A DNA stretch of 64,000 nucleotides from Pandoraea thiooxydans (lineage in GTDB: Bacteria > Pseudomonadota > Gammaproteobacteria > Burkholderiales > Burkholderiaceae): positions 2,666,001-2,730,000 of the forward strand of contig NZ_CP014839.1 of NCBI RefSeq assembly GCF_001931675.1, written 5' to 3'. This document shows, one piece after another, positions 29,201 to 38,818 of this stretch. Within the stretch, counting starts at the first letter, position 1; the number at the start of each line of letters is the position of its first letter. The position numbers and the translations under genes are program-made. The notes beneath the pieces were generated by a model that worked only from the letters and a program-made list of their open reading frames with translations, searched no databases and was not told the origin of the DNA.

Positions 29201-30016
29201 ATGATCCTGAACATCGCCGGACAAACCGCCTACGCCTATACGGGCGGCAAGCCGTTCGACCCCGCGCTGCCCACCGCTGTATTTCTGCACGGCGCGGAGC
29301 ACGACCACAGCGTCTGGATTCTGCAGACGCGTTACTTCGCGCATCATGGCTTCAATGTGCTGGCCGTTGATCTACCCGGTCATCATCGCAGCTCCGGCGC
29401 TCCGTTGACCAGCATCGAAGCGCTGGCCGACTGGACGGTCCAGTTGCTCGACGCCGCCGGCGTGGCCCGCGCGCTTCTCATCGGACACAGCATGGGGTCG
29501 TTGATCGCCCTGGAAACCGCCGCCCGTTACCCGGAACGCGTCGAAAAGATCGCGCTGGTCGGAACCGCCTACCCGATGAAAGTATCGGATGCTCTGCTCG
29601 ATGCCGCCGCGCATCGCGAGGCCGAAGCGATCGACATGGTCAACACGTGGTCGCACTCGAGTATCGCCAACAAGCCGTCGTTTCCCGCGCCCGGATTTTG
29701 GATGCATGGCGGCAATCAACGCCTGATGGAGCGCGTATCTCGCAGCAACTCCGCGCAGGTATTCCTGGTCGACTTCTCGGCGTGCAACAGCTACCGGAAT
29801 GGCCTTGCCGCGGCCGCGCGGATCCGGTGCCCGGTCCTGTTCGTTCTTGGGCGGCGCGACGTCATGACGCCTCCCAAGGCCGCTCAGGCGCTGATCGACG
29901 CCATGACCGCCAGCGGCGTGACAGTCGACACGAGGTTGCTGGATGCCGGTCATGCCATGATGGGCGAACAGCCCGATGCGACACTCGATGCGCTGTACGG
30001 GTTCGCGCGACGATGA
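29201..30016 (+). CDS. Alpha/beta hydrolase, cotranscribed with metY
   Basis: Serine hydrolase-fold protein (271 aa) starting 12 bp after metY, so almost certainly in the same transcript. Motifs are VFLHGAEHDHSVW (oxyanion region), the nucleophile elbow GHSMGS near residue 96, the acidic position in VLGRRDVMTPP near 215 and a histidine in DAGHAMMGE near 246. It is much shorter than homoserine O-acetyltransferase MetX (about 380 aa), which shares the fold, so it is not an obvious MetX. No signal peptide. Substrate unknown. Confidence 0.87.
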   Translation: MILNIAGQTAYAYTGGKPFDPALPTAVFLHGAEHDHSVWILQTRYFAHHGFNVLAVDLPGHHRSSGAPLTSIEALADWTVQLLDAAGVARALLIGHSMGSLIALETAARYPERVEKIALVGTAYPMKVSDALLDAAAHREAEAIDMVNTWSHSSIANKPSFPAPGFWMHGGNQRLMERVSRSNSAQVFLVDFSACNSYRNGLAAAARIRCPVLFVLGRRDVMTPPKAAQALIDAMTASGVTVDTRLLDAGHAMMGEQPDATLDALYGFARR

Positions 30017-30090
30017 CGCCCGGCCCTCACTTGCCTGGGCGGGCGAACGGGACAACAATGAACCAATAGGGAGCCTCTTCGGAGCCTGGC

Positions 30091-30408
30091 ATGAGCAATG
30101 TCCGTACCGATCAATTTCGCACGTTCGCCGAGTTTTATCCGTACTACCTGGGCGAGCACAGTAACCGCACCTGCCGTCGCCTGCATTTTGCCGGCTCGCT
30201 CGGCGCATTGGCGTTGGTGGCGGTTTTCGCTGTCACGGGTAACCCGTGGTGGCTGTTGGGCGTGCCGGTCTGCGGCTATGCGTTTGCCTGGGTCGGGCAC
30301 TTCTTTTTCGAAAAAAATCGCCCCGCGACATTTCGCCACCCGTGGTACAGCCTGATCGGCGACTGGGCGATGTTTCGCGACATTTGCCTCGGACGCATCA
30401 AGCTGTAG
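30091..30408 (+). CDS. DUF962 / Mpo1-like membrane protein
   Basis: Small membrane protein (105 aa) of the DUF962 family. The conserved pattern FYPYYLGEHSNRTCRRLHFAG is followed by two hydrophobic segments (about residues 32-47 and 52-72) and by GHFFFEKNRPATF, HPWYSLIGDW and MF. Histidines in LHFAG, WVGHFFFEKN and RHPWYS are likely metal ligands: the yeast homologue Mpo1 is an iron-dependent dioxygenase of fatty-acid alpha-oxidation. Whether the bacterial protein does the same is inference. It lies 74 bp after the hydrolase. Confidence 0.85.
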   Translation: MSNVRTDQFRTFAEFYPYYLGEHSNRTCRRLHFAGSLGALALVAVFAVTGNPWWLLGVPVCGYAFAWVGHFFFEKNRPATFRHPWYSLIGDWAMFRDICLGRIKL

Positions 30409-30428
30409 CGCTGCCTTATGAGCGCTGC

Positions 30429-32342
<1,914 letters not shown>

Positions 32343-32345
32343 CCC

Positions 32346-32723
32346 ATGCGACGCATCTGTTATGCCGGTACCATCGTCAGCCTCGTGGCGCTGATCGCAC
32401 TCTGCCTTGCCTGGGAACTCTGGCTGGCGCCTCTGCGCCCCGGCGGCTCGTGGCTGGCGCTCAAAGCCCTGCCGCTGTTGCTGCCGTTGCGCGGCGTGCT
32501 CAAGCGCAACGTCTACACCTTGCAATGGTCCAGCATGCTGATCCTGCTTTACCTGGCCGAGGGCACCGTGCGCGGCATGAGCGACCCGGCGGCCACATCG
32601 GCCTTGCTGGGCTGGATCGAGAGCGCGCTGAGCTTCGCTTTCTATCTGTGCGCGATACTGTATGTGCGCCCGTTCAAGCAGGCTGCACGTGCCAGGGCGC
32701 GGGCGACTCTGCCGCGTGACTGA
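32346..32723 (+). CDS. DUF2069 family membrane protein
   Basis: Small integral membrane protein (125 aa) with about four hydrophobic segments (roughly residues 5-25, 34-50, 57-75 and 90-107). The family trait is the central ALKALPLLLPLRGVLKRNVYTL with a short basic loop, and QWSSMLILLYLAEG. Function is unknown. It is tightly linked to the WrbA-like gene (3 bp) and precedes the FAD oxidase by 13 bp, so the three are likely one operon. Confidence 0.85.
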   Translation: MRRICYAGTIVSLVALIALCLAWELWLAPLRPGGSWLALKALPLLLPLRGVLKRNVYTLQWSSMLILLYLAEGTVRGMSDPAATSALLGWIESALSFAFYLCAILYVRPFKQAARARARATLPRD

Positions 32724-32736
32724 ATTGGAGGGCATG

Positions 32737-34161
32737 ATGAGCGATGCCGAATTTTTATCGGAGTGCGCAGCGATTGTCGGCGATTCGCACCTGCTTTGTC
32801 AGGATATCGATACGGCACCCTATTTGACCGATTGGCGCCGCCGCTACACCGGTCGAGCCCTCGCCGTGGTGCTGCCGACCGATACCGCGCAGACGGCGGC
32901 CGTGGTGCGCGCCTGCAACCGCCATGGCGTTGCGATCGTGCCCCAGGGTGGCAATACCGGCCTGGTGGGCGGGGCGACCCCATGCGAGCCAGGGCGCCAG
33001 ATCGTCCTGAGCCTGCGCCGGCTGAACCGCATTCGCGATATCGATCTCGACAACCACACCCTGACGGCCGAGGCCGGCTGCATTCTGCAGCACGTCCAGA
33101 ACGCGGCCCACGACGCTGGTCGGCTCTTTCCGCTCAGCCTGGCCGCAGAAGGCAGTTGCACGCTGGGCGGCAACCTGGCGACCAACGCCGGCGGCACGGC
33201 CGTGCTGCGTTACGGCAACGCCCGGGAGTTGTGCCTGGGGCTGGAGGTCGTGACCGCGCAGGGCGAGGTTTGGGATGGCCTGCGAGGACTGCGTAAAGAC
33301 AACACCGGCTACGATCTGCGCGATCTTTTCATCGGGTCGGAAGGCACGCTCGGCATTATTACCGCTGCGACCGTCAAGCTGTTCCCACAACCTCGCGCTC
33401 GCATGACGGCCCTGGCGGCCGTGAGTTCGCCGCGCGCCGCCGTAACCTTGCTCGGTATGGCGCAGGAGCAGGCCGGCCCGCTGCTGACCGGTTTCGAATT
33501 GATGTCGGATTTTTGCCTGCGGCTGGTGCAAAGCCATTTCCCGGCATTGCGCTATCCGTTTGCGACCCCGCAACCTTATATGGTCTTGCTCGAGTTGTCC
33601 GATAACGAGAGCGAAGCCCATGCGCGCGGCCTGCTTGAGTCGATACTCGAGGCAAGCCTGGAGCGGGGCGTCGTGGACGACGCTTTGGTGGCGGAAAACA
33701 TGCGGCAATCGCATGCCTTCTGGCATCTGCGCGAGAGCATTCCATTGGCCCAGGCCCAGGAGGGCTTGAACATCAAGCACGACATTGCCGTGCCCGTGTC
33801 TCGCATCGCGGCTTTTATCGAGGCGACCGACCCATTGATCCAACGGGATTTCCCGGGGGCGCGCATGGTCACCTTCGGCCACCTGGGCGACGGCAATCTG
33901 CACTACAACGTGCAAGCGCCGGAAGGCGGCGATCCAAAGCATTTCTTACAACATGAGGCCGCCATCAATCGGCTTGTGTTCGACTCCGTGCTCGCGCAGC
34001 AAGGTTCGATCAGCGCCGAACACGGCCTGGGCCGCCTCAAGCGCAATGCGATCGAACGGTACAAGAGCCAGGTCGAAATCGGCCTGATGCGCGCCCTCAA
34101 GGCATCGCTGGACCCCAACGGCGTGCTCAATCCGGGCAAGGTGCTGCCGGACGCCCGGTAG
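32737..34161 (+). CDS. FAD-binding oxidoreductase, D-2-hydroxyacid dehydrogenase type (GlcD/D2HGDH-like)
   Basis: Flavoprotein of 474 aa with an N-terminal FAD_binding_4 domain (VPQGGNTGLVGGATP near residue 68; GSCTLGGNLATNAGG near 137) and a C-terminal FAD-oxidase C domain (TFGHLGDGNLHYN near 378, SAEHGLGRLKR near 427), whose histidines bind the metal. The family oxidises D-lactate, D-2-hydroxyglutarate or glycolate; the substrate cannot be fixed from sequence. Two ATGs adjoin at 32734 and 32737; GGAGGG precedes both and the second was chosen. It closes the wrbA-DUF2069 group. Confidence 0.9.
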   Translation: MSDAEFLSECAAIVGDSHLLCQDIDTAPYLTDWRRRYTGRALAVVLPTDTAQTAAVVRACNRHGVAIVPQGGNTGLVGGATPCEPGRQIVLSLRRLNRIRDIDLDNHTLTAEAGCILQHVQNAAHDAGRLFPLSLAAEGSCTLGGNLATNAGGTAVLRYGNARELCLGLEVVTAQGEVWDGLRGLRKDNTGYDLRDLFIGSEGTLGIITAATVKLFPQPRARMTALAAVSSPRAAVTLLGMAQEQAGPLLTGFELMSDFCLRLVQSHFPALRYPFATPQPYMVLLELSDNESEAHARGLLESILEASLERGVVDDALVAENMRQSHAFWHLRESIPLAQAQEGLNIKHDIAVPVSRIAAFIEATDPLIQRDFPGARMVTFGHLGDGNLHYNVQAPEGGDPKHFLQHEAAINRLVFDSVLAQQGSISAEHGLGRLKRNAIERYKSQVEIGLMRALKASLDPNGVLNPGKVLPDAR

Positions 34162-34207
34162 ATTTTGCGATACGGTGGTCGGTTGATTCCAAAATTTGCC
34201 GAAAATT

Positions 34208-34237
34208 TTGCGCAACCTGTTGTTTTTCTGGCATAAT
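34208..34237 (+). promoter_or_regulatory. Sigma70-like promoter of rpmE2
   Basis: TTGCGC at 34208 and CATAAT at 34232 are spaced by 18 bp, in the 148-bp gap before rpmE2. The -35 matches consensus at four of six bases (TTGACA) and the -10 at five of six. Confidence 0.55.
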
Positions 34238-34309
34238 CCGCGTTTTATCCACTCGGCAAGTGGTTCGCACAGGGGTGCGGGCTGGCTACCCAACGACAAA
34301 GGCTTGATC

Positions 34310-34576
34310 ATGAAAGAAGGCATTCACCCGAATTATCGCGAAGTCGTGTTCCTCGACCTGTCGAACGACTTCAGTTTCAAGACCCGCTCGACCATTCAGA
34401 CCAAGGAAACCATCAAGTGGCAAGATGGTAACGAATATCCGCTGGTGAAGATCGAAGTGTCGTCGGAATCGCATCCGTTCTACACCGGCACGCAAAAGAT
34501 CATGGACACTGCCGGGCGCGTGGAAAAATTCCGCCAGAAGTTTGGCAACCGGACTGGCAAAACCGCCGCAAAGTAA
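34310..34576 (+). CDS. rpmE2: 50S ribosomal protein L31 type B
   Basis: Ribosomal protein of 88 aa starting [16 protein letters not shown]. It is the zinc-free paralogue of L31: none of the CxxC cysteines of type A is present. Type B proteins replace the zinc form on the 50S subunit when zinc is scarce in species that have both; whether a type A gene exists here cannot be told from the window. An upstream sigma70-like promoter and an immediate downstream terminator make it a single-gene unit. I see no Zur-box that I would defend. Confidence 0.97.
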   Translation: MKEGIHPNYREVVFLDLSNDFSFKTRSTIQTKETIKWQDGNEYPLVKIEVSSESHPFYTGTQKIMDTAGRVEKFRQKFGNRTGKTAAK

Positions 34577-34604
34577 GCGCAGCGGCAGTCGGCACCAAGC
34601 CATC

Positions 34605-34628
34605 AAGGCAGCTTCGGCTGCCTTTTTT
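34605..34628 (+). terminator. Rho-independent terminator of rpmE2
   Basis: AAGGCAGC and GCTGCCTT form an 8-bp stem around a TTCG tetraloop, followed by T-rich sequence, 28 bp after the rpmE2 stop. Confidence 0.93.
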
Positions 34629-34748
34629 CATGGCGCGGGCCCACGCGCCGCGTGTTCGTTACGGGGCGTTACAGCACACGCGGTGTTATCGAATTAGCTG
34701 TCATACTCTCGGACTAACCGAATCGGCCATCATCTGTCCTATCACCTG

Positions 34749-36458
34749 ATGAAACGCTTCCGTCTTACTGCCTCCGCCACCAGCGCGCTGCCCCGCTCCC
34801 TGCTTTTCGCGATTTGCGTCATCTATGTGCTGGCGGGATTGTTCGGCCGCGATCCATGGAAAAACGAAGACGCCGCGGGCTTCGGCGTAATGTGGACCAT
34901 GGCGCAGGGTCATTGGCACGATTGGCTGCTGCCGAATATCGCCGGCAAGTCGGTATTCGACAGCGGCCCGTTGATCTTCTGGCTCGGCGCCTTGGTCATC
35001 CGCGTGATGCATCGCTGGATGAGCGCGCCGGACGCCGCCCGCATCGTCACCGGCCTTTGCTTCTACGCCACGTGCGCGTTCGTCTGGTACAGCACATATC
35101 TGCTTGGTCGCCGCGCCGAGGTTCAGCCGTTCAAATACGCTTTCGGCGGCGAACCCGAGCCTCGCGATTATGGCCGCACGCTGGCCGACGGCGCCCTGCT
35201 GATTCTGCTCGCGTGCTTCGGCCTGGCCGAGCGCGGCCACGAAACAACAGCCGAAGTCGGGCAATTGACGTTCGTCGCCATGACGCTTTACGGCCTGGTT
35301 CGATCGCTCGACAAGCCATGGCAGGGCGCGATCTGGTTCGGTCTCGCGCTGGGCGGGTTGACGCTGACCGGGTCGCTTGCGCTGTCGCTGGCTGTCCTGC
35401 TGGCCAGCGCCATCCTCCTGCTGGTGTGCCGCCCGCTGCCCCGCCTTGCGCTGCTGGCGGCCGGCGTCCCGATCGGCATCGTTGTGTCGGCCACTTGGCC
35501 GCTTGCCACGATGAAATGGGCGCCTGGCGGCCAGTTCTGGATCGGCGAGTGGCTGGACGTCGGCTTCGATACGTTCGGCGGCCCCAATAGCGATGCGCTC
35601 TTTTATACCGCCAAGAATTTGGCGCTGTTTGCATGGCCGGCATGGCCGCTGGCGCTATGGTCACTGCATAGTTGGCGGGGCCTTCGACGCGCGCCGCACG
35701 TTGCCACGCCGTTGGCGGTGCTGGCACCGTTGGCCTTGCTGGTGCTGCTGCAGGCCCACCAGAGCAACCGGTTCTTCATTTTGCTACTGCCATCGCTGGC
35801 GATTCTTTCGGCGTTCGGCTTGCCCACGCTCAAACGCGGCGCCATCAATGCTTTCGATTGGTTTGCCGTCCTGAGCTTTACGATTCTGGGCAGTTTCGTC
35901 TGGCTGGTCTGGCTTGCCGGACTGACCGGGTTTCCCGGCCAGATTTCCAGGAATCTCCATCGCCTGGTGCCCGGCTTTCAGGTGACGTTCAGTTGGGTCA
36001 CGCTGGTCTGCGCCTTTGCCGTCACAGCCGCCTGGATCGTACTGGTGGTCTGGCGCATTTCGCGTAACCCCAAGGTGCTGTGGCGCAGCGTGGTGCTCTC
36101 GGGTGGCGGCACCACCTTGATGTGGGTGCTGCTGATGACGCTGTGGCTGCCGTTGGTCAACTATGGCAGAACGTACCGCGATGTCGCAGCGCAAATCGTC
36201 GCCCACCTGCCCCGCGACTATAGTTGCATCCGCACCGCTCGGGTTGGTGACGCACAACTGGCGTCATTCGCATATTTCGGCCACATGCGATTTGGCGAGG
36301 ACAACTGCAACGTTCTGCTGCGCCAGGATACGCAGGATTACGATCAGCCAGGCGCACCCGCCCCCTATGAGTGGCACCTGCTGTGGGAAGGCCGGCGCGC
36401 GGCCGACCGCGACGAGCGCTTCCGCCTCTACGCATTGCAGGAACGGCCTCGCCATTGA
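34749..36458 (+). CDS. GT39/ArnT-like membrane glycosyltransferase
   Basis: Polytopic protein (569 aa) with 10-12 hydrophobic segments and a soluble C-terminal part from about residue 455. The N-terminal region follows the PMT/ArnT plan: an acidic periplasmic loop after helix 1 (RDPWKNEDAAGFGVMW near 36), then FDSGPLIFWLGALVIRVMH, similar to the PPLYYWL-type motif. Such enzymes transfer a sugar from a polyprenyl-phosphate donor to lipid A or protein. Donor and acceptor are not deducible. A MATE gene begins 10 bp later. Confidence 0.83.
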   Translation: MKRFRLTASATSALPRSLLFAICVIYVLAGLFGRDPWKNEDAAGFGVMWTMAQGHWHDWLLPNIAGKSVFDSGPLIFWLGALVIRVMHRWMSAPDAARIVTGLCFYATCAFVWYSTYLLGRRAEVQPFKYAFGGEPEPRDYGRTLADGALLILLACFGLAERGHETTAEVGQLTFVAMTLYGLVRSLDKPWQGAIWFGLALGGLTLTGSLALSLAVLLASAILLLVCRPLPRLALLAAGVPIGIVVSATWPLATMKWAPGGQFWIGEWLDVGFDTFGGPNSDALFYTAKNLALFAWPAWPLALWSLHSWRGLRRAPHVATPLAVLAPLALLVLLQAHQSNRFFILLLPSLAILSAFGLPTLKRGAINAFDWFAVLSFTILGSFVWLVWLAGLTGFPGQISRNLHRLVPGFQVTFSWVTLVCAFAVTAAWIVLVVWRISRNPKVLWRSVVLSGGGTTLMWVLLMTLWLPLVNYGRTYRDVAAQIVAHLPRDYSCIRTARVGDAQLASFAYFGHMRFGEDNCNVLLRQDTQDYDQPGAPAPYEWHLLWEGRRAADRDERFRLYALQERPRH

Positions 36459-36468
36459 GACGGCATCC

Positions 36469-37854
36469 ATGTTGAGAGATATCCGCCGGATCATCAGCCT
36501 GGCATGGCCCGTGCTGATCGGCCAGTTGGCAGTGGTCGCCTTCGGCGTCATAGACACGGCCATGGTGGCGCGCTATACCGCGACCGATCTTGCGGCACTG
36601 GCGCTGGGGGGGTCGATATACATCACCGTCTACGTCGGCATGATGGGCGTGCTGGTGGCACTCTCCCCGATCGCGGCGCAACTGTATGGTGCGCATCGTC
36701 ATGCCGAAATCGGCGAGGAGGTCCGGCAAGCCCTATGGCTGGCAGCCGGTCTTTCAGTGCCGGGCATGGCGCTCTTGCTGCATCCTCATATTCTGCTGCA
36801 CATCGCCGACGCAAAGCCGATGCTGGAGGGGCGCACTGTCGCGTACCTGCAGATTCTCGCGCTGGGGCTCCCGGCCGCACTGGCGTTTCGCATCTATTCG
36901 TCGCTCAGCAACGCGATTGCCAGACCGCGCATCGTGATGATGATTCAGTTGATCGGCCTGGCACTGAAAATCCCGCTGAATTTCATTTTCATCTACGGCA
37001 GCGGCCGGCTTGGCATCTCGCTCGTGCCGGAGCTGGGCAGCGCGGGGTGCGCGCTGGCGACCACGCTTATCAACTGGGTGTCCTGTCTGCTGGGATTATT
37101 TCTGATGCAACGCCATTCGCTGTTGCGCCAGTTTGGTATCTACCGGAAATTTTCGTGGCCGCAATGGCCCCGCATCAGGGCATTGCTCAAGCTCGGGATT
37201 CCCATGGGACTGGGCTACCTCATCGAGGTCACCGCATTCACATTCATGGCCATCTTTATTGCACGGTTCGGCGCCACCGTGCTGGCGGGCCATCAGATCG
37301 CCGCAAACCTGGGAACCGTCCTCTACATGTTGCCGATGTCACTGGGCATCGCCACCGCGACGCTCGTGGCCCAGGCGCTCGGTGCACGGGACTTCGCCGC
37401 GGCACGACGGCTCGGCCGCCGCGGCATCTCGTTCGCGGTCGCGCTGGCGATGTGCATCAGCCTACTCGTATGGACGAGTCGTACGAGCCTTATTGCGGCG
37501 TATACACCCAACCCACTGATCGCACGTGCCGCAGCGCCGCTGTTCGTGTTCCTGACGTTCTATCATGTGTTTGATGCAATGCAGGTAAGCACGATTTTTG
37601 TGTTACGCGCCTATAAGGTTGCGGTCGTGCCAACGGTAATTTACGCAGTGGCGTTGTGGGGGGTCGGGCTTGGCGGCGGTTATGCGCTCGGTTTCGATAC
37701 GTTCGGCATAACGCCACGCTATTTGCTCGGAGCATCGGGCTTTTGGTTTGCCAACAGCCTGAGTCTGGGCTTGGCCGCGGCAGGTCTGATGCTGTATCTG
37801 CGTTGGATCAGCGCCTGCAGCGCAGACCCTGTGCCCCGAACTCAGGCCAAATAA
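36469..37854 (+). CDS. MATE family efflux transporter
   Basis: Twelve-helix multidrug/toxin extrusion protein (461 aa) of the NorM type, exporting cationic compounds with a Na+ or H+ gradient. The N-terminal half begins SLAWPVLIGQLAVVAFGVID with the aspartate of TM1 (VIDTAMVA), and the second half repeats the plan from about residue 238 (LKLGIPMGLGYLIEVTAF). The start at 36469 gives the family N-terminus MLRDIRRIISLAWP; the upstream open frame only overlaps the glycosyltransferase. It is probably cotranscribed with that gene and ends at a clear terminator. Confidence 0.93.
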   Translation: MLRDIRRIISLAWPVLIGQLAVVAFGVIDTAMVARYTATDLAALALGGSIYITVYVGMMGVLVALSPIAAQLYGAHRHAEIGEEVRQALWLAAGLSVPGMALLLHPHILLHIADAKPMLEGRTVAYLQILALGLPAALAFRIYSSLSNAIARPRIVMMIQLIGLALKIPLNFIFIYGSGRLGISLVPELGSAGCALATTLINWVSCLLGLFLMQRHSLLRQFGIYRKFSWPQWPRIRALLKLGIPMGLGYLIEVTAFTFMAIFIARFGATVLAGHQIAANLGTVLYMLPMSLGIATATLVAQALGARDFAAARRLGRRGISFAVALAMCISLLVWTSRTSLIAAYTPNPLIARAAAPLFVFLTFYHVFDAMQVSTIFVLRAYKVAVVPTVIYAVALWGVGLGGGYALGFDTFGITPRYLLGASGFWFANSLSLGLAAAGLMLYLRWISACSADPVPRTQAK

Positions 37855-37881
37855 AAAAGCCCGCGACGACGCGGGCTTTAA
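37853..37881 (+). terminator. Terminator between MATE gene and tRNA array
   Basis: AAAGCCCGCG and CGCGGGCTTT form a 10-bp stem around ACGA. A-rich sequence lies to the left and TTT ends the right arm, so it may act in both directions: for the MATE gene (+) and for the tRNA array (-). Confidence 0.85.
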
Positions 37882-37920
37882 GCGGTCTTTGAGTCGTCGA
37901 CTGCGACGAGACCGAGCATT

Positions 37921-37997
37921 TGGCGGAGCGGACGGGGCTCGAACCCGCGACCCCCGGCGTGACAGGCCGGTATTCTAACCAACTGAACTACCGCTCC
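37921..37997 (-). tRNA. tRNA-Asp (GTC), copy 1
   Basis: A 77-nt cloverleaf with encoded CCA: acceptor GGAGCGG with CCGCTCC, anticodon loop CTGTCAC (GTC), T-loop GTTCGAG. It is identical over the whole tRNA to the copy at 38238-38314. Confidence 0.97.
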
Positions 37998-38090
37998 AAA
38001 CTCAACAACACCCGCTTGTCTTGCGGGCTCGCACCAGCTTGCGCCAGCGTGTCATTCAAAACTCAACCGGATTGCTCCGGTGTCGAATCC

Positions 38091-38166
38091 TGGCGTCCCC
38101 TAGGGGATTCGAACCCCTGTACTCACCGTGAAAGGGTGATGTCCTAGGCCTCTAGACGAAGGGGAC
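38091..38166 (-). tRNA. tRNA-Glu (TTC), copy 1
   Basis: A 76-nt cloverleaf with encoded CCA: acceptor GTCCCCT with AGGGGAC, anticodon loop CTTTCAC (TTC), T-loop GTTCGAATC. Identical to the copy at 38409-38484. Confidence 0.97.
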
Positions 38167-38199
38167 AAAATCAACGTGGATCCCTTCTTGGACCCACTC

Positions 38200-38232
38200 A
38201 AAAAATAAAAGCCCAGAATCTTTCCGGGCTTG
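38200..38232 (-). terminator. Terminator-like hairpin between the two Glu-Asp units
   Basis: On the minus strand AAGCCC pairs with GGGCTT (flanking bases can extend the stem) and is followed by TTATTTTTT. It lies just downstream of tRNA-Asp copy 2, between the two duplicated units. Confidence 0.65.
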
Positions 38233-38237
38233 TAGTT

Positions 38238-38314
38238 TGGCGGAGCGGACGGGGCTCGAACCCGCGACCCCCGGCGTGACAGGCCGGTATTCTAACCAAC
38301 TGAACTACCGCTCC
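38238..38314 (-). tRNA. tRNA-Asp (GTC), copy 2
   Basis: A 77-nt tRNA, same sequence as copy 1, with encoded CCA and anticodon GTC. It belongs to the upstream unit of the tandem pair as transcribed on the minus strand. Confidence 0.97.
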
Positions 38315-38323
38315 AAACTCCAA

Positions 38324-38350
38324 CAAAAAACCCGCTCTTCTCGCGGGTTT
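38324..38350 (-). terminator. Hairpin with T-tract in the tRNA-Glu/tRNA-Asp spacer
   Basis: On the minus strand AAACCCGC and GCGGGTTT form an 8-bp stem followed by TTTTG. It lies between tRNA-Glu copy 2 and tRNA-Asp copy 2, so it is either an attenuator or an RNase processing site in the tRNA precursor. The first unit has a decayed version (CCCGC/GCGGG) without a clean T-tract. Confidence 0.6.
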
Positions 38351-38408
38351 GCACCGACTCGCGCCGGCGCCGTTCAGAACTCAACCGAATTGCTTCGGCG
38401 TCGAATCC

Positions 38409-38484
38409 TGGCGTCCCCTAGGGGATTCGAACCCCTGTACTCACCGTGAAAGGGTGATGTCCTAGGCCTCTAGACGAAGGGGAC
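38409..38484 (-). tRNA. tRNA-Glu (TTC), copy 2
   Basis: A 76-nt tRNA with encoded CCA and anticodon TTC, identical to copy 1. It lies 105 bp downstream of tRNA-Ala on the minus strand. Confidence 0.97.
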
Positions 38485-38589
38485 AAAATCTTGGCAGATT
38501 TCGCCTCTATTTCAGCGAAGGCGCATATTATATATGCTTTTACTTCGCTTGCGAAGTTTTGCTTGATCCGACCAAACAAAACAGTTCTG

Positions 38590-38665
<76 letters not shown>

Positions 38666-38742
38666 CGAACAGAGAAATGAGATTTTATAGATGATCCAAA
38701 ATCTTGTAAATACCTAGCCTCGCTTTTTTACCGGGTTGCGGC

Positions 38743-38772
38743 AAAAAAAAGCGAGCCGAAGCTCGCTTTTTC
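38743..38772 (-). terminator. Rho-independent terminator of pnp
   Basis: AAAAGCGAGC and GCTCGCTTTT form a 10-bp stem around CGAA, with additional T on the minus-strand side. It lies 47 bp after the pnp stop. Confidence 0.9.
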
Positions 38773-38818
38773 CGATGCAATCACCGAGCTGCTGCAAGCC
38801 CGGCGTTGATCTCCTCGA

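Larger units (their letters stand above)
37921..38484. repeat. Tandem duplication of a tRNA-Glu/tRNA-Asp unit
   Basis: Two units of about 246 bp (37921-38166 and 38238-38484) each hold Asp and Glu tRNAs. The tRNA sequences are identical, while the roughly 93-bp inner spacers are clearly homologous but diverged, for example both keep the end TGTCGAATCC or CGTCGAATCC before the Glu gene. This suggests an old duplication with the tRNAs kept identical by selection or conversion. Confidence 0.85.

Noticed and set aside
34162-34310. Possible riboswitch before rpmE2
   Set aside because: The 148-bp gap shows a sigma70-like promoter but no conserved riboswitch core that I recognise.
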